A stretch of 64,000 bases of DNA from the NCBI RefSeq assembly GCF_021246445.1, contig NZ_JAJQXW010000005.1, positions 62,001 to 126,000 of the forward strand, given 5' to 3'. The stretch is from Rhabdothermincola salaria (GTDB lineage: Bacteria; Actinomycetota; Acidimicrobiia; Acidimicrobiales; Acidimicrobilacustridaceae). Of the stretch, positions 1 to 9,928 are shown piece by piece. Positions within the stretch are counted from its first letter, which is position 1; the number at the start of each line of letters is the position of its first letter. The translations under genes and the position numbers were made by a program. The notes beneath the pieces are model-generated. The model searched no databases. It was not told the DNA's origin and worked only from the letters and a program-made list of their open reading frames with translations.

Positions 1-1535
1 CCCCGGGGTTCGTCGATCTGCACACCCACCTCGACGCCCAGCTGGGGTGGGACCCATTGGCCACCTCGTCGTGCTGGCACGGCGTGACCTCCCTGGTGAT
101 CGGCAACTGCGGCGTCACCTTCGCCCCCGTCCGCGCCGGCGACGCCGGCTACCTGGCCCGGATGATGGAGTCGGTCGAGGACATCCCGGCCGACTCGATC
201 CTCGCCGGGCTGCCGTTCAGCTGGGAGAGCTACGGGCAGTACCTCGACTGGCTGGGCTCGACGCCGAAGGGGGTCAACGTCGGGGGCATGGTCGGGCACT
301 GCGCGGTGCGCTACCACGCCATGGGGGAGCGTTCCCTCGATCCCGACGCCGTCCCCACCGACGCGGAGCTGGCCGTCATGGTGGGTGCCGTCGACGAGGC
401 CATGGCCGCCGGCGCCCTGGGCTTCTCCACCTCGCGGACCCGCCGGCACGTGGCCCCCGACGGTCGCAACGTGCCCGGCACCTGGGCCACCGAGACCGAG
501 CTGGTGGCCCTGGCCGACGCCGTCGGTGCCCACGGACGCGGCTTCTTCGGCGCCGCCCCCCGCTTCGACGGCGACGGACCCGGCGTCGAACGGGCCCGCT
601 CGGAGGTGGCGCTCATGGCCGCGATGAGCCGGACCGCGGGGCGCCCGTTCACCTTCAACCTGACCAACACCTTCTCCGACCCCGACCTGTGGCGCCAGAC
701 CCTCGGGTTCGTGGCCGGTGCCAACGCCGCCGGGGCTCGCCTGCGGCCCCAGACCACCTCTCGGGGCATCGGCGTGGTGTTCAGCCTCGACCACGCCACG
801 CCGTTCGACAGCCGACCTGGTTGGGAAGCCCTCTCCGGGCTCGACGCCCGGACCAAGGCGGCGGCGATGACCGATCCCGACGTGCACGCCGCCCTCGTCG
901 CCGAGGGCGACGGCCCCGCCGGCGTCGATGCCTGGCGCGACTTCTACGTGCTCACCCCCGAGCGGGGGGCTCGCTACGACTGCGATCCCGCCAGCAGCCT
1001 GGCGGCGCATGCCGAGCGGGCCGGCACCAGCGCGGTGGAGGCCTACGTCGACCTCTGCGTGGCCCACGACGGGCAGGTCGTCCTCAACTGGCCGGTGCTC
1101 AACCAGGACTTCGGGGTGATCGCCGAGATGCTCACCGACCCCCTGGTGATGATGGGGTTGGCCGACGCCGGCGCCCACGTCGGCCAGATCCTCGACGCCA
1201 GCCAGCCCACCTTCTTCCTCTCCTACTGGGTGCGCGAGCGAGGCCTGGTCGACATCGGCGAAGGGGTGCGGCGCATCACCTCCGACACCGCCGCCTTCGC
1301 CGGGCTGACCGGCCGGGGGGTGGTGCGCCCCGGGGCCCGGGCCGACCTCAACGTGGTCGACCTCGATGCCCTGCACCTGCCGCTACCGCAGTACGTGCGC
1401 GACTTCCCCGGCGACGCCGGTCGCTTCGTGCAGCGAGCCGAGGGCTACGGCTGGACCCTGGTGAACGGCCAGGTGTTCATGGAGGACGGCAGGCACACCG
1501 GGGTGCTGGCCGGGCGGCCCCTGCGCGCCGCCTGA
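1..1535 (+). CDS. N-acyl-D-amino-acid deacylase / amidohydrolase family 3 (5' end outside window)
   Basis: The reading frame is already open at base 3 and runs to a TGA at 1533-1535, so the start lies upstream of the window. The first visible residues give FVDLHTHLDAQ, the metal-binding HxH of the amidohydrolase superfamily, in the form typical of D-aminoacylase-like enzymes. Further family marks are SLVIGNCGVTFAP just after it and, late in the protein, LADAGAHVGQILDAS, where the conserved Asp of the active site sits. The C-terminal part (GRGVVRPGARADLNVVDLD) is the usual beta-sandwich return segment. Such enzymes hydrolyse N-acyl-D-amino acids or related amides in the cytoplasm; the substrate here cannot be told. 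About 510 residues are visible of a family usually 500-580 long. Confidence 0.85.
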   Translation, partial: PGFVDLHTHLDAQLGWDPLATSSCWHGVTSLVIGNCGVTFAPVRAGDAGYLARMMESVEDIPADSILAGLPFSWESYGQYLDWLGSTPKGVNVGGMVGHCAVRYHAMGERSLDPDAVPTDAELAVMVGAVDEAMAAGALGFSTSRTRRHVAPDGRNVPGTWATETELVALADAVGAHGRGFFGAAPRFDGDGPGVERARSEVALMAAMSRTAGRPFTFNLTNTFSDPDLWRQTLGFVAGANAAGARLRPQTTSRGIGVVFSLDHATPFDSRPGWEALSGLDARTKAAAMTDPDVHAALVAEGDGPAGVDAWRDFYVLTPERGARYDCDPASSLAAHAERAGTSAVEAYVDLCVAHDGQVVLNWPVLNQDFGVIAEMLTDPLVMMGLADAGAHVGQILDASQPTFFLSYWVRERGLVDIGEGVRRITSDTAAFAGLTGRGVVRPGARADLNVVDLDALHLPLPQYVRDFPGDAGRFVQRAEGYGWTLVNGQVFMEDGRHTGVLAGRPLRAA

Positions 1536-1558
1536 GCACGCCGGGGCGGCGTCGAGCA

Positions 1559-1586
1559 CCCGGCTGGCAGGCGGGTTCAGCCCGGG
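1559..1586. terminator. Possible bidirectional terminator hairpin
   Basis: CCCGGCTG at 1559-1566 can pair with CAGCCCGGG at 1578-1586 with one bulged C and an 11-base loop. It lies between the convergent amidohydrolase and small membrane-protein genes and overlaps the stop codon of the latter. There is no T-run, as is common in GC-rich actinobacteria. Weak call. Confidence 0.3.
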
Positions 1587-1966
1587 GGGAGGGCGCGGGT
1601 CGGTCCCTGCCGCCACGCCACGCTCGATGCGAACCCGGCCGCCGCGACCATGGCGATGGCCACGCCGAAGATCACGCGGAGCGGCCACAGGAGCCCGCCT
1701 CCGGCGGCGATGACGGCCCACACCATGGCGCCACCGAGGAAGGCCAGCCCGGCGCTGCGGGGGGTGACGCGGACGGAGCGGCCGATCACGGCGCCCACCA
1801 CCACGCCGGTCACGGGGAGCAGCACGAGCCCGAGCCACCCCAGCGGCAGTACCCACGCCACGATGCGCACGCCGATGCCGCAGGCCAGGCCGATCACCAG
1901 GCACTGGGCCACCCCGCGGGTGGTGGGCTGGGCCGGTGGGGGGTTGGTGGCCGGGGTGCGGTCCAT
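1577..1966 (-). CDS. Small four-helix membrane protein, function unknown
   Basis: A 129-residue protein with a proline-rich N-terminus (about 18 residues) followed by four hydrophobic stretches at roughly 19-40, 41-62, 71-92 and 95-115. I recognise no family. The ATG at 1966 is preceded 6 bases upstream by CACACT, the same -10-like hexamer and spacing seen before the VOC gene at 7717, so it may be translated from a leaderless mRNA. It reads toward the amidohydrolase gene and lies downstream of the ABC-2 exporter genes on the same strand, but the start spacing suggests its own promoter. Confidence 0.6.
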   Translation of the reverse strand: MDRTPATNPPPAQPTTRGVAQCLVIGLACGIGVRIVAWVLPLGWLGLVLLPVTGVVVGAVIGRSVRVTPRSAGLAFLGGAMVWAVIAAGGGLLWPLRVIFGVAIAMVAAAGFASSVAWRQGPTRALPPG

Positions 1967-2023
1967 CGTCCCAGTGTGCCTGCTGGGGCCCTCGGCCGGG
2001 CAGCGGGCGGGCCCGGAGCGCCG

Positions 2024-3202
2024 TCAGCCGTGGCGCAGCTGACGGCGAAGGACGGCGGAGGCCGCCCCGAGCAGGACCACCGCGAACCCGGTGAGCACGG
2101 CGAGGGAGCCGGCGATGTCGGCGACGCCTCCACCGTCGAAGACCAGCCGCTGCCAGGCGACGATCGCCCAGTAGTGGGGGACGGCGTGGGCGATGGCCAG
2201 CATCGCCGGGGGGAACACCTCGATGGGGACCATGCACCCCCCGAGGGCACCGAGGGTGATGCCCACGATGGGCGCGAGGTTGCCGACCTTGTCCTCGTCG
2301 CGCCCGATGGCGCCGACCAGCAGGCCGGCGCTGGCCCCGACGGCGGCGAAGGCCACCGTGAGCAGCGCCGCGCCCCACGGGTCGCCCCAGTCCACGTCGA
2401 AGAAGAGGGCGCCGATGCCCAGGATGAGCAGCGACTGGACGAGGGCGATGGCGAACCATCCGGTGGCCATGCCCACCAGGACCGTGGTCGTGTCGGTGCG
2501 CAGCGAGGCCACCCGACGCAGGATCCCGGCCCGGCGGGCGAGGACGAGGTAGGCGCCACCGGACAGCGACGTGATGAACACGAACAGCACGAGGTTCTGG
2601 GGGGCGACCAGGGAGAAGCGGCTGATGTCCCGGGTGCCACCGCCCCCGATGTCGACCATCTCGACGTCGCGGCCGCCATCGCCGCCCTGACCGACGCTGA
2701 GGGCGGCGGCGAAGGCGTCCGGGAACGACCCGCCGAGCCCGTCGACCACCACCCTCGCCGCCCCGGCCCGAGCGGCCACGGCGTCGACGGCCCCGCTCAC
2801 CGCCACCCGAGCGGTGAGCGCGGCCTGGTCGCTGGCGGAACCGAGGAAGGCGATCTCCACCTCCCCGCCCCCCGCCACGGTGTCGTCGAGATCGCCCGGG
2901 ACGACGACGGCTGCCGACACGTCGCCTCGCCGGATGGCGGCATCGGCGCGGTCCGCGTCGGGGTAGTCGGTGATCGCCACCCCCTCGGCCTCTTCGAGCT
3001 CGGCGACGAAAGCCTCCGAGACCGGGCCCGTGGCGGTGTTCACCACGCCGATTCCCACGCGCCCCTCGCCGCCGAAGGCGCTCCCGATGACCACGATGAC
3101 CAGGATCGGTAGGACGACCATGAACAACAGCGCCGTACGGTCCCGGCTGAGCGACCGGAACAGGACGGCGACGAAGGCCCACACCGCCCTCAGCCGGCTC
3201 AT
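2024..3202 (-). CDS. ABC-2 type transporter permease, subunit 2
   Basis: A 392-residue integral membrane subunit of a drug- or lipid-type ABC-2 exporter. One N-terminal membrane helix (about residues 20-40, after a short arginine-rich segment) is followed by a long extracytoplasmic domain to about residue 190, then a block of five or six helices, the standard topology for this family. The ATG at 3202 overlaps the stop of the upstream permease gene (ATGA), which fixes the start and implies translational coupling. It is the last gene of a three-gene operon (ATPase, permease, permease). The pair would form the membrane channel as a heterodimer. Substrate unknown. Confidence 0.85.
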   Translation of the reverse strand: MSRLRAVWAFVAVLFRSLSRDRTALLFMVVLPILVIVVIGSAFGGEGRVGIGVVNTATGPVSEAFVAELEEAEGVAITDYPDADRADAAIRRGDVSAAVVVPGDLDDTVAGGGEVEIAFLGSASDQAALTARVAVSGAVDAVAARAGAARVVVDGLGGSFPDAFAAALSVGQGGDGGRDVEMVDIGGGGTRDISRFSLVAPQNLVLFVFITSLSGGAYLVLARRAGILRRVASLRTDTTTVLVGMATGWFAIALVQSLLILGIGALFFDVDWGDPWGAALLTVAFAAVGASAGLLVGAIGRDEDKVGNLAPIVGITLGALGGCMVPIEVFPPAMLAIAHAVPHYWAIVAWQRLVFDGGGVADIAGSLAVLTGFAVVLLGAASAVLRRQLRHG

Positions 3203-4452
3203 GGCGCCATCAGCCGGTGGACGCGGGCGAGGCCGATCGTCCCGAAGACCACGCCGAACCCGACCAGCACGGCGACGGTCGTGGCCAGCTGGGTGGGGTC
3301 GGCGGTGCCGGCCGCCAGCTCGGTGAAGGCCCGCAGGGCCCACCCGTTGGGGGTGAGCAGCGACGCCTGTTCCAGCACCCCGGGGAGCTGGCCGGGACCG
3401 AGGAAGTTGCCCCCCAACAAGGCGAAGGCGAAGGCGACCAGCGCGGTGTACGACTCGGCCTGTTGAGGGGTGCGGGCGAGAGAGGTGACGAGGGTGGCCA
3501 CCCCGGCGATGGCGATCACGGTGGCGACCATGAGCACCACCACCCCGGCCGGGTTGCCCCAGCCGGCGCCGAACACGACCGAGGTGACCACCCAGACGGT
3601 GACGAAGCCGGCGAGACCGAGCGCCGCCACCGAGGAGGTCTTGCCGGCGATCACCGCGCCCGGCGGGGTGGGCCCGGACAGGAGGCGGACCAGGGTGCCG
3701 TCGGTGCGTTCGGCCAGCACCGAACGGGCGGCCAGGCCGACGGTGAAGAACAGGAAGAGGATGCTCATGGCCGCGCCGTAGTAGGCCGCCGGCGAGATCT
3801 CGTCGCGGTCGACGTCGAGTTGGCCGAGGCCGAGGGGCGACGCGGCATCGCGAGCGGCCTGGAGCAGGTCGGCGGACGGAGCCGTCCCGGTCAGGTCGGT
3901 GGCCAGCGCGGCGGCGGTGGCCACCTGGAGGACACGACCGGCCACGCTGGTGGCCACCGACTCGGCCACCTGGCCGGCGATGGTGCGTCCGGGATTGCGC
4001 AGCACCACGAGGGAGGACGGGGTGGGGGTCTGCGCCGCCGCCTCGTAGCCCTCGGGCACCACGATGGCGGCGTCGACCTCGCCGTCGTCGACCGCCGCCT
4101 CGGCGGCGGCGCGACCGTCGAGACGGGTGAAGGTCACCGCGGAGGCGTCTTCTGACGGCTGGTCCGGCGAACCACCGTCGTCGGCGAGCAGTCCCGACAC
4201 GATGGCGGCGGACGTCTCGGACCGGTCCATGTCGACCACCGCCACCTCGAAGCGGCTGGACGTGGCGCCGCCGATGAGCGTGCTGAACACCACGGCGAAG
4301 ACGAGCGGCCCGGCGAAGGCGGTGAGCAGCGCCGAGCGGTTGCGGATCCGCCGTCGCAGATCCGACCCGGCGACGATGCCCGTGGCCCGGCTGCCACCGG
4401 GTGGACGCAGGTCGGGGTGGGTGGCGAGGGCGGGATCGGCGCGGCCGCTCAT
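3199..4452 (-). CDS. ABC-2 type transporter permease, subunit 1
   Basis: A 417-residue permease with the same plan as its downstream neighbour: an N-terminal helix (about residues 40-60), an extracytoplasmic domain of some 170 residues, and a C-terminal cluster of six hydrophobic segments. The stretch with RSVLAERTDGTLVRLLSGP is the ABC-2 hallmark, a cytoplasmic coupling segment like RExGTxxxLL in related permeases. The ATG at 4452 overlaps the stop of the ATPase gene by the ATGA pattern. It acts with the ATPase (4449-5411) and the second permease (2024-3202) as one exporter. Confidence 0.87.
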   Translation of the reverse strand: MSGRADPALATHPDLRPPGGSRATGIVAGSDLRRRIRNRSALLTAFAGPLVFAVVFSTLIGGATSSRFEVAVVDMDRSETSAAIVSGLLADDGGSPDQPSEDASAVTFTRLDGRAAAEAAVDDGEVDAAIVVPEGYEAAAQTPTPSSLVVLRNPGRTIAGQVAESVATSVAGRVLQVATAAALATDLTGTAPSADLLQAARDAASPLGLGQLDVDRDEISPAAYYGAAMSILFLFFTVGLAARSVLAERTDGTLVRLLSGPTPPGAVIAGKTSSVAALGLAGFVTVWVVTSVVFGAGWGNPAGVVVLMVATVIAIAGVATLVTSLARTPQQAESYTALVAFAFALLGGNFLGPGQLPGVLEQASLLTPNGWALRAFTELAAGTADPTQLATTVAVLVGFGVVFGTIGLARVHRLMAP

Positions 4453-5411
4453 GCCCGGTCCCGTAGCGCCTTCCCGGTCAACTGCAGGAACACGTCCTCC
4501 AGATCCGGTTCGTCGATCTCGACGCCGGTGATGGACGTGCCGGCGTCGTGGACCGCCTCGACCACCTCGGAGAGCACGGCGGCGGCGTCGACGGCCACGA
4601 CCGTGACGGTGGTGGCGTCGGCGAGGTCGGCGGCCACCACGCCGGTGACCAGGCGGCATCGCTCGGCCACCGAGGCACCGTCGCCCAGCACCTGCACGGT
4701 GATGCTCTCGCGACTGCCGATCCGTTCGACCAGCTGCGCCCGGGTGCCTTCGGCCACGAGGCGTCCGTCGTCGATGATGCCCACCCGGTCGCAGAGGCGC
4801 TCGGCCTCTTCCATGTAGTGGGTGGTGTAGAGCACGGCGAGGCCTTCGCCACCGAGCACCTCGATCGACTCGAGGATCTGGTTGCGGCTCTGGGGGTCGA
4901 CGCCCACGGTGGGTTCGTCGAGGATCAGCAGGCGGGGCCGGTGCAGGAGGCCCACCGCGATGTTGGCTCGCCGCTTCATGCCCCCCGAGTAGGCGTCGAC
5001 GCGGTCGGCGGCGCGGTCGGTGAGGCCGACCACGTCGAGCACCTCGGTGATGCGGGCATCGAGCGCTCGGCCGTCGAGGCCCTGGAGACGGCCGAAGAAG
5101 CGCAGGTTCTCGGTGGCCGAGAGGTCGGGATAGAGCGCCACGTCCTGGGGGACCAGGCCGATGGCGGCCTTGGCCTGGCGATCGCCCCGGCCCATGGTGT
5201 GCCCGGCGACGGTGATCGTCCCTGCGTCGGTGCCGAGCACGCCGGCGACCATCGAGATGGTCGTCGTCTTGCCGGCACCGTTGGGACCGAGGAGCCCGTA
5301 GGTCTCGCCCGGCGCGATGGCGAAGGACACGCCGTCGACGGCCACCCGGTCTCCGAAGCGGCGCACGAGCCCTTCGACGCGCAGCACGAGCGGGTCGTCC
5401 CGTTCAGCCAT
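4449..5411 (-). CDS. ABC-2 exporter ATP-binding protein
   Basis: A 320-residue cytoplasmic ATPase that energises the two adjacent permeases. Visible motifs in order are Walker A (GPNGAGKTT), the Q-loop region (LVPQDVALYPDLSATEN), the ABC signature YSGGMKRR, Walker B (LLILDEPT) and the H-loop (YTTHYME). After about residue 225 it has a C-terminal extension with a DrrA-like domain, ending in ...LEDVFLQLTGKALRD, typical of antibiotic-resistance ABC ATPases such as DrrA/CcmA-type proteins. The start at 5411 (MAERDD) places the nucleotide-binding domain about 10 residues from the N-terminus. First gene of the operon. Confidence 0.9.
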   Translation of the reverse strand: MAERDDPLVLRVEGLVRRFGDRVAVDGVSFAIAPGETYGLLGPNGAGKTTTISMVAGVLGTDAGTITVAGHTMGRGDRQAKAAIGLVPQDVALYPDLSATENLRFFGRLQGLDGRALDARITEVLDVVGLTDRAADRVDAYSGGMKRRANIAVGLLHRPRLLILDEPTVGVDPQSRNQILESIEVLGGEGLAVLYTTHYMEEAERLCDRVGIIDDGRLVAEGTRAQLVERIGSRESITVQVLGDGASVAERCRLVTGVVAADLADATTVTVVAVDAAAVLSEVVEAVHDAGTSITGVEIDEPDLEDVFLQLTGKALRDRA

Positions 5412-5535
5412 GCCCGGCGACCCTAGTGGCGGGTCGGGCAGGTGTTCGTCCGCCCCCGATGGAGGCCGATCGGCCGTCGGTCGAGGGGAAGGGGGCCGCC
5501 ACGGGACGCCCGGAATCGGGGTGGGGGGCGGCTGG

Positions 5536-5541
5536 TAGGTT
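5536..5541 (+). promoter_or_regulatory. -10-like hexamer TAGGTT for purN (leaderless type)
   Basis: TAGGTT lies 9 bases before the purN ATG and there is no purine-rich ribosome-binding site in between. This matches the TANNNT-then-start pattern seen at several other genes in the window and suggests that the transcript starts at or close to the ATG. No convincing -35 hexamer is seen. Confidence 0.45.
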
Positions 5542-5550
5542 CTCGGCCCT

Positions 5551-6110
5551 ATGCGTCTCGCCGTGTTGGCCTCGGGTAGTGGCACCATCCTCGACGCCAT
5601 CTGCTCGGCCGGGATCCCCGTCGCCCTGGTCGTGGCCGACCGTCCCTGCGGGGCGCTCGACGTGGCCGCCAGCCACCGGGTCGAGTCCGAGCTCGTCGAA
5701 CGCAAGAGCTACGCCAAGGACTTCGACCGCGACGGCTACACCGCCGAGCTCATCGGCGTGCTCCGGGGCTGGGACATCGACCTCGTCGCCATGGCCGGCT
5801 TCGGCACCATCCTCGGCAAGGACCTGTTCGAGGCGTTCCCCGAGCGGATCCTCAACACCCACCCGGCGCTGCTGCCCAGCTTCCCCGGCTGGCACGCCGT
5901 CGACGACGCCCTCGCCTACGGGGTCAAGGTCACCGGCTGCACCGTGCACCTGGCCACCGAGGAGGTCGACGCCGGCCCGATCCTGGCCCAGGAGGCCGTC
6001 CCCGTCCTCGACGACGACACGGTCGAGACGCTCCACGAACGCATCAAGGGCGTCGAGCGACGCCTCTACATCCAGACGATCTCCGAGATCCTCGAGAGGG
6101 GGAGTGTCCG

Positions 6111-6114
<4 letters not shown>
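5551..6114 (+). CDS. purN: Phosphoribosylglycinamide formyltransferase
   Basis: A 187-residue enzyme of purine synthesis that transfers a formyl group from 10-formyl-tetrahydrofolate to GAR, giving FGAR. The N-terminal SGSGT is the phosphate-binding loop. NTHPALLPSFPG carries the catalytic Asn and His, and TVHLATEEVDAGPI holds the catalytic Asp in its usual setting. Length is normal for the family (about 190-215), slightly short. Its stop overlaps the purH start (GTGA at 6111-6114), so the two are a translationally coupled pair for two folate-dependent formyl transfers. folD and metF a few kb away supply and use the same one-carbon pool. Confidence 0.95.
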
Positions 6115-7667
<1,553 letters not shown>

Positions 7668-7704
7668 CGCCCGGCCCCCTCGGTCCACCGGCGAGCTGGG
7701 CTGG

Positions 7705-7710
7705 CACACT
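7705..7710 (+). promoter_or_regulatory. -10-like hexamer CACACT for the VOC gene
   Basis: CACACT lies exactly 6 bases before the ATG at 7717. The identical hexamer at the identical distance precedes the unrelated membrane-protein gene starting at 1966, which makes chance less likely. No ribosome-binding site is visible. Confidence 0.35.
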
Positions 7711-7716
7711 GGCCCC

Positions 7717-8091
7717 ATGAACGCACCGGTGACCGGGTTCAGCCACGTCCAGCTGCGGGTCGGCGACCTCGAGCGGTCGCGCCGCTGGTACGAGACGGTC
7801 CTCGGCATGGAGGCCTTCGTGGAGCTGCCCGACACGGTGGCCCTGCGCAACCGTGAGGCCCGACTGGTCGTGGTCCTCTCGCCGGCCGAGCGCCTGGAGG
7901 CGGCCAGCTCACCGCTCGACCACATCGCGTTCGGTGCGCCGGACGGGGAGTCGCTCGAGGTGTGGGCCCGGCACCTGAGCGAGGCGGGCATCGCCCACGA
8001 AGGGGTCGTGCTCGAGCTGGGCAAGCCGTCGCTGCAGCTGCTCGACCCCGACGGCAACGCCGTCGAGCTGGTCGCCCCGGCCCCGCGCTGA
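7717..8091 (+). CDS. VOC-family (glyoxalase/bleomycin-resistance-like) protein
   Basis: A 124-residue single-domain vicinal-oxygen-chelate protein. The first beta-alpha-beta-beta-beta module runs from [24 protein letters not shown], with the usual first metal His, and the second starts [20 protein letters not shown]. The end, [16 protein letters not shown], is the common PDGNxxEL motif carrying the last metal-ligand Glu. The family includes glyoxalase I, dioxygenases and resistance proteins, so the reaction is unknown. The ATG at 7717 puts the first strand about 7 residues in; longer in-frame extensions would run into purH. Confidence 0.85.
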   Translation: MNAPVTGFSHVQLRVGDLERSRRWYETVLGMEAFVELPDTVALRNREARLVVVLSPAERLEAASSPLDHIAFGAPDGESLEVWARHLSEAGIAHEGVVLELGKPSLQLLDPDGNAVELVAPAPR

Positions 8092-8121
8092 ACGACGAGG
8101 ATCCGCAGGGCGCTCCCTGCG

Positions 8122-8736
8122 TCAGCGGCGCAGGAAGTCGAGCAGGTCGTGGCCGGCGCGGCCCACGAGGCGGGCCACGGCGTCGAGGGGGAGCCCGATG
8201 ACGTTGGTGGGGCTGCCGTCGAGACGGGTGACGAAGAGGCCGGCGGCACCCTGCACGCCGTAGCCGCCGGCCTTGTCGTAGGGCTCGTTGGTGCCGACGT
8301 ACCAGTCGATCCACCGGTCGGGCATCGCCGAGAAGGTGACCTCGGTGGTGGTGACCTCGGAGGCGACGGCGGTCGTCTCGGCAGGTGTCCACCAGGCGAC
8401 GGCCACACCGGTGTGGACCTGGTGGCTGCGCCCCGCCAGCCGGGTGAGCAGTTCGCGAGCCTCGTCGGCATCGGTGGGCTTGCCGAGGAGGTGCCCATCG
8501 AGGTCGACGGTGGTGTCGGCGGCCAGGGTCACCTGGCCGGGCGCGCTGGCGACCGCCGCCTTGGTGCGGGCCAACCGCTCGACGTAGGCCGTGCCGGACT
8601 CGTCCGGTGCCACCGACTCGTCGACGTCGGGCGGGCGCACGTCGAAGTCGAGGCCCAGGTCGAGCAGCAGCGTGCGTCGGCGCGGCGAGCCCGAGGCCAG
8701 GACCAGTCGGGTGGCGTGGCGCGAGCGATCGGACAT
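8122..8736 (-). CDS. maf: Maf-family nucleoside triphosphate pyrophosphatase
   Basis: A 204-residue Maf protein. LVLASGSPRRRTLL near the N-terminus is the family signature (SxSPRR), followed by DVRPPDVDES, the TLAADTTVDLDG strand with the catalytic Asp (DTxV), and GKPTDADEARELL. Known family members hydrolyse dTTP/UTP or m7GTP and so keep modified nucleotides out of nucleic acids; which substrate applies here cannot be read directly. The ATG at 8736 gives the normal length and is preceded by GAGAGG. It lies 13 bases downstream of the dusB stop, probably in one transcript. Confidence 0.93.
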   Translation of the reverse strand: MSDRSRHATRLVLASGSPRRRTLLLDLGLDFDVRPPDVDESVAPDESGTAYVERLARTKAAVASAPGQVTLAADTTVDLDGHLLGKPTDADEARELLTRLAGRSHQVHTGVAVAWWTPAETTAVASEVTTTEVTFSAMPDRWIDWYVGTNEPYDKAGGYGVQGAAGLFVTRLDGSPTNVIGLPLDAVARLVGRAGHDLLDFLRR

Positions 8737-8749
8737 GGCGCCCAGCCTC

Positions 8750-9901
8750 TCATCCGCCGCCGACGAGCACGTCGGTGGCGGCGGGTGGCGGTGTCGTGGA
8801 GTCGGTGTCGAGCCACCCGTCAGGAACCACGACCGGGTGGGGTCCGGCCTGGGTCCCCCGGGGGAGGGCATCGGCGCCCGGAGGGAGCGACAGGTTCGGG
8901 TCGAGGCCGCGCAGCAGCACGTCGAGGTGGTCGAGCGACGACGCGGCCATGAGGGCTCGCCGGGTGTGGCCTCCCACCGGGTAGCCGGCGAGGTACCAGC
9001 CCAGGTGCTTGCGCATCTGCAGCACGGCCCGCGGTTCGCCGACGGCGTCGGCCAGCAGCCGGGCGTGGGTGAGGGCCACCTCGACGACGGCCCCGAGCCC
9101 GGGGGCCGGGGGCACGGGGGCGGCGGTGAACGCCGCTTCCAGCTCGGCGAAGAACCAGGGCCGACCCAGGCAGGCCCGGCCGACCACCACCCCGGTGCAG
9201 CCGGTGGCCTCGACCATGGCCAGCGCGTCGTCGGCCGTCCAGATGTCGCCGTTGCCGAGGACGGGCACCGGCGCCACCTCGCCCACGGCCTCGACCAGGG
9301 CGCCGATGGCGTCCCACCGGGCCCGGCCCGAATAGCGCTGCTCGGCGGTGCGGGCGTGCAGCGCCACGGCGGCGGCGCCGGCCTCGGCGGCCAGGCGCCC
9401 GGCGGGCAGGTAGGTGAGCCGTTCGTCGTCGAGCCCCATGCGCATCTTCACGGTGACGGGGACGTCTCCGGCGGCGCGGACGGCGGCGCTGACCACCGCG
9501 GCGAACAGGCGGGGTCGGGCCGGGAGGGCCGCCCCGCCGCCGTGGCGGGTGACCTTGGGGACCGGGCACCCGAAGTTGAGGTCGACGTGGTCGACGTGGC
9601 CGTCGCCCACCAGGCGCCGGACGGCCTCGCCCACCGTGGTCGGGTCGGTGCCGTAGAGCTGGATCGACCGGGGCGACTCGTCGGGGTCGAAGGCGGCCAG
9701 CTGCCAGGACTTCTCGCCCCCCTCGAGCAGACCGCGGGCGTTCACCATCTCGCTCACGAACAGCCCCCCGCCGAACCGGCGGCACAGGCGCCGGAAGGCG
9801 GCGTTGGTGATGCCGGCCATGGGGGCCAGCACCACGGGCACGGCCAGGTGGATCGGCCCGATCGCCAGCGGCGCGGGAGGGGTGCGGACGGCGGAGGACA
9901 T
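8750..9901 (-). CDS. dusB: tRNA-dihydrouridine synthase
   Basis: A 383-residue FMN enzyme that reduces uridine to dihydrouridine in tRNA D-loops. VLAPMAGITNAAFRRLC is the family opening, with DLNFGCPVPKVTRHGGGAALP carrying the conserved Cys, VTVKMRMGLDD, ALHARTAEQRYSG and VLGNGDIWTADDA (FMN-phosphate site) following in the expected order. The C-terminal helical domain (KHLGWYLAG) is present, and a tail of about 50 residues rich in proline and threonine extends past it. The ATG at 9901 is 27 bases from the divergent folD start, and their -10-like hexamers overlap. Confidence 0.93.
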   Translation of the reverse strand: MSSAVRTPPAPLAIGPIHLAVPVVLAPMAGITNAAFRRLCRRFGGGLFVSEMVNARGLLEGGEKSWQLAAFDPDESPRSIQLYGTDPTTVGEAVRRLVGDGHVDHVDLNFGCPVPKVTRHGGGAALPARPRLFAAVVSAAVRAAGDVPVTVKMRMGLDDERLTYLPAGRLAAEAGAAAVALHARTAEQRYSGRARWDAIGALVEAVGEVAPVPVLGNGDIWTADDALAMVEATGCTGVVVGRACLGRPWFFAELEAAFTAAPVPPAPGLGAVVEVALTHARLLADAVGEPRAVLQMRKHLGWYLAGYPVGGHTRRALMAASSLDHLDVLLRGLDPNLSLPPGADALPRGTQAGPHPVVVPDGWLDTDSTTPPPAATDVLVGGG

Positions 9902-9910
9902 CGGTCCCCC

Positions 9911-9920
9911 ACGGTAGGGT
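9911..9920. promoter_or_regulatory. Overlapping divergent -10 elements between dusB and folD
   Basis: On the + strand TAGGGT (9915-9920) is 8 bases before the folD ATG. On the - strand TACCGT (9916 down to 9911) is 9 bases before the dusB ATG. The two hexamers share two base pairs, so polymerase bound for one gene should exclude the other. Neither gene has room for a normal leader with a ribosome-binding site. Confidence 0.45.
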
Positions 9921-9928
9921 CGGCGACC

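Noticed and set aside
47-3112. Very long open frame (over 1000 codons) on the + strand spanning the amidohydrolase and the ABC-2 genes
   Set aside because: It is an out-of-frame shadow of two unrelated gene sets in GC-rich DNA, dominated by Arg/Gly/Pro with no domain motif.
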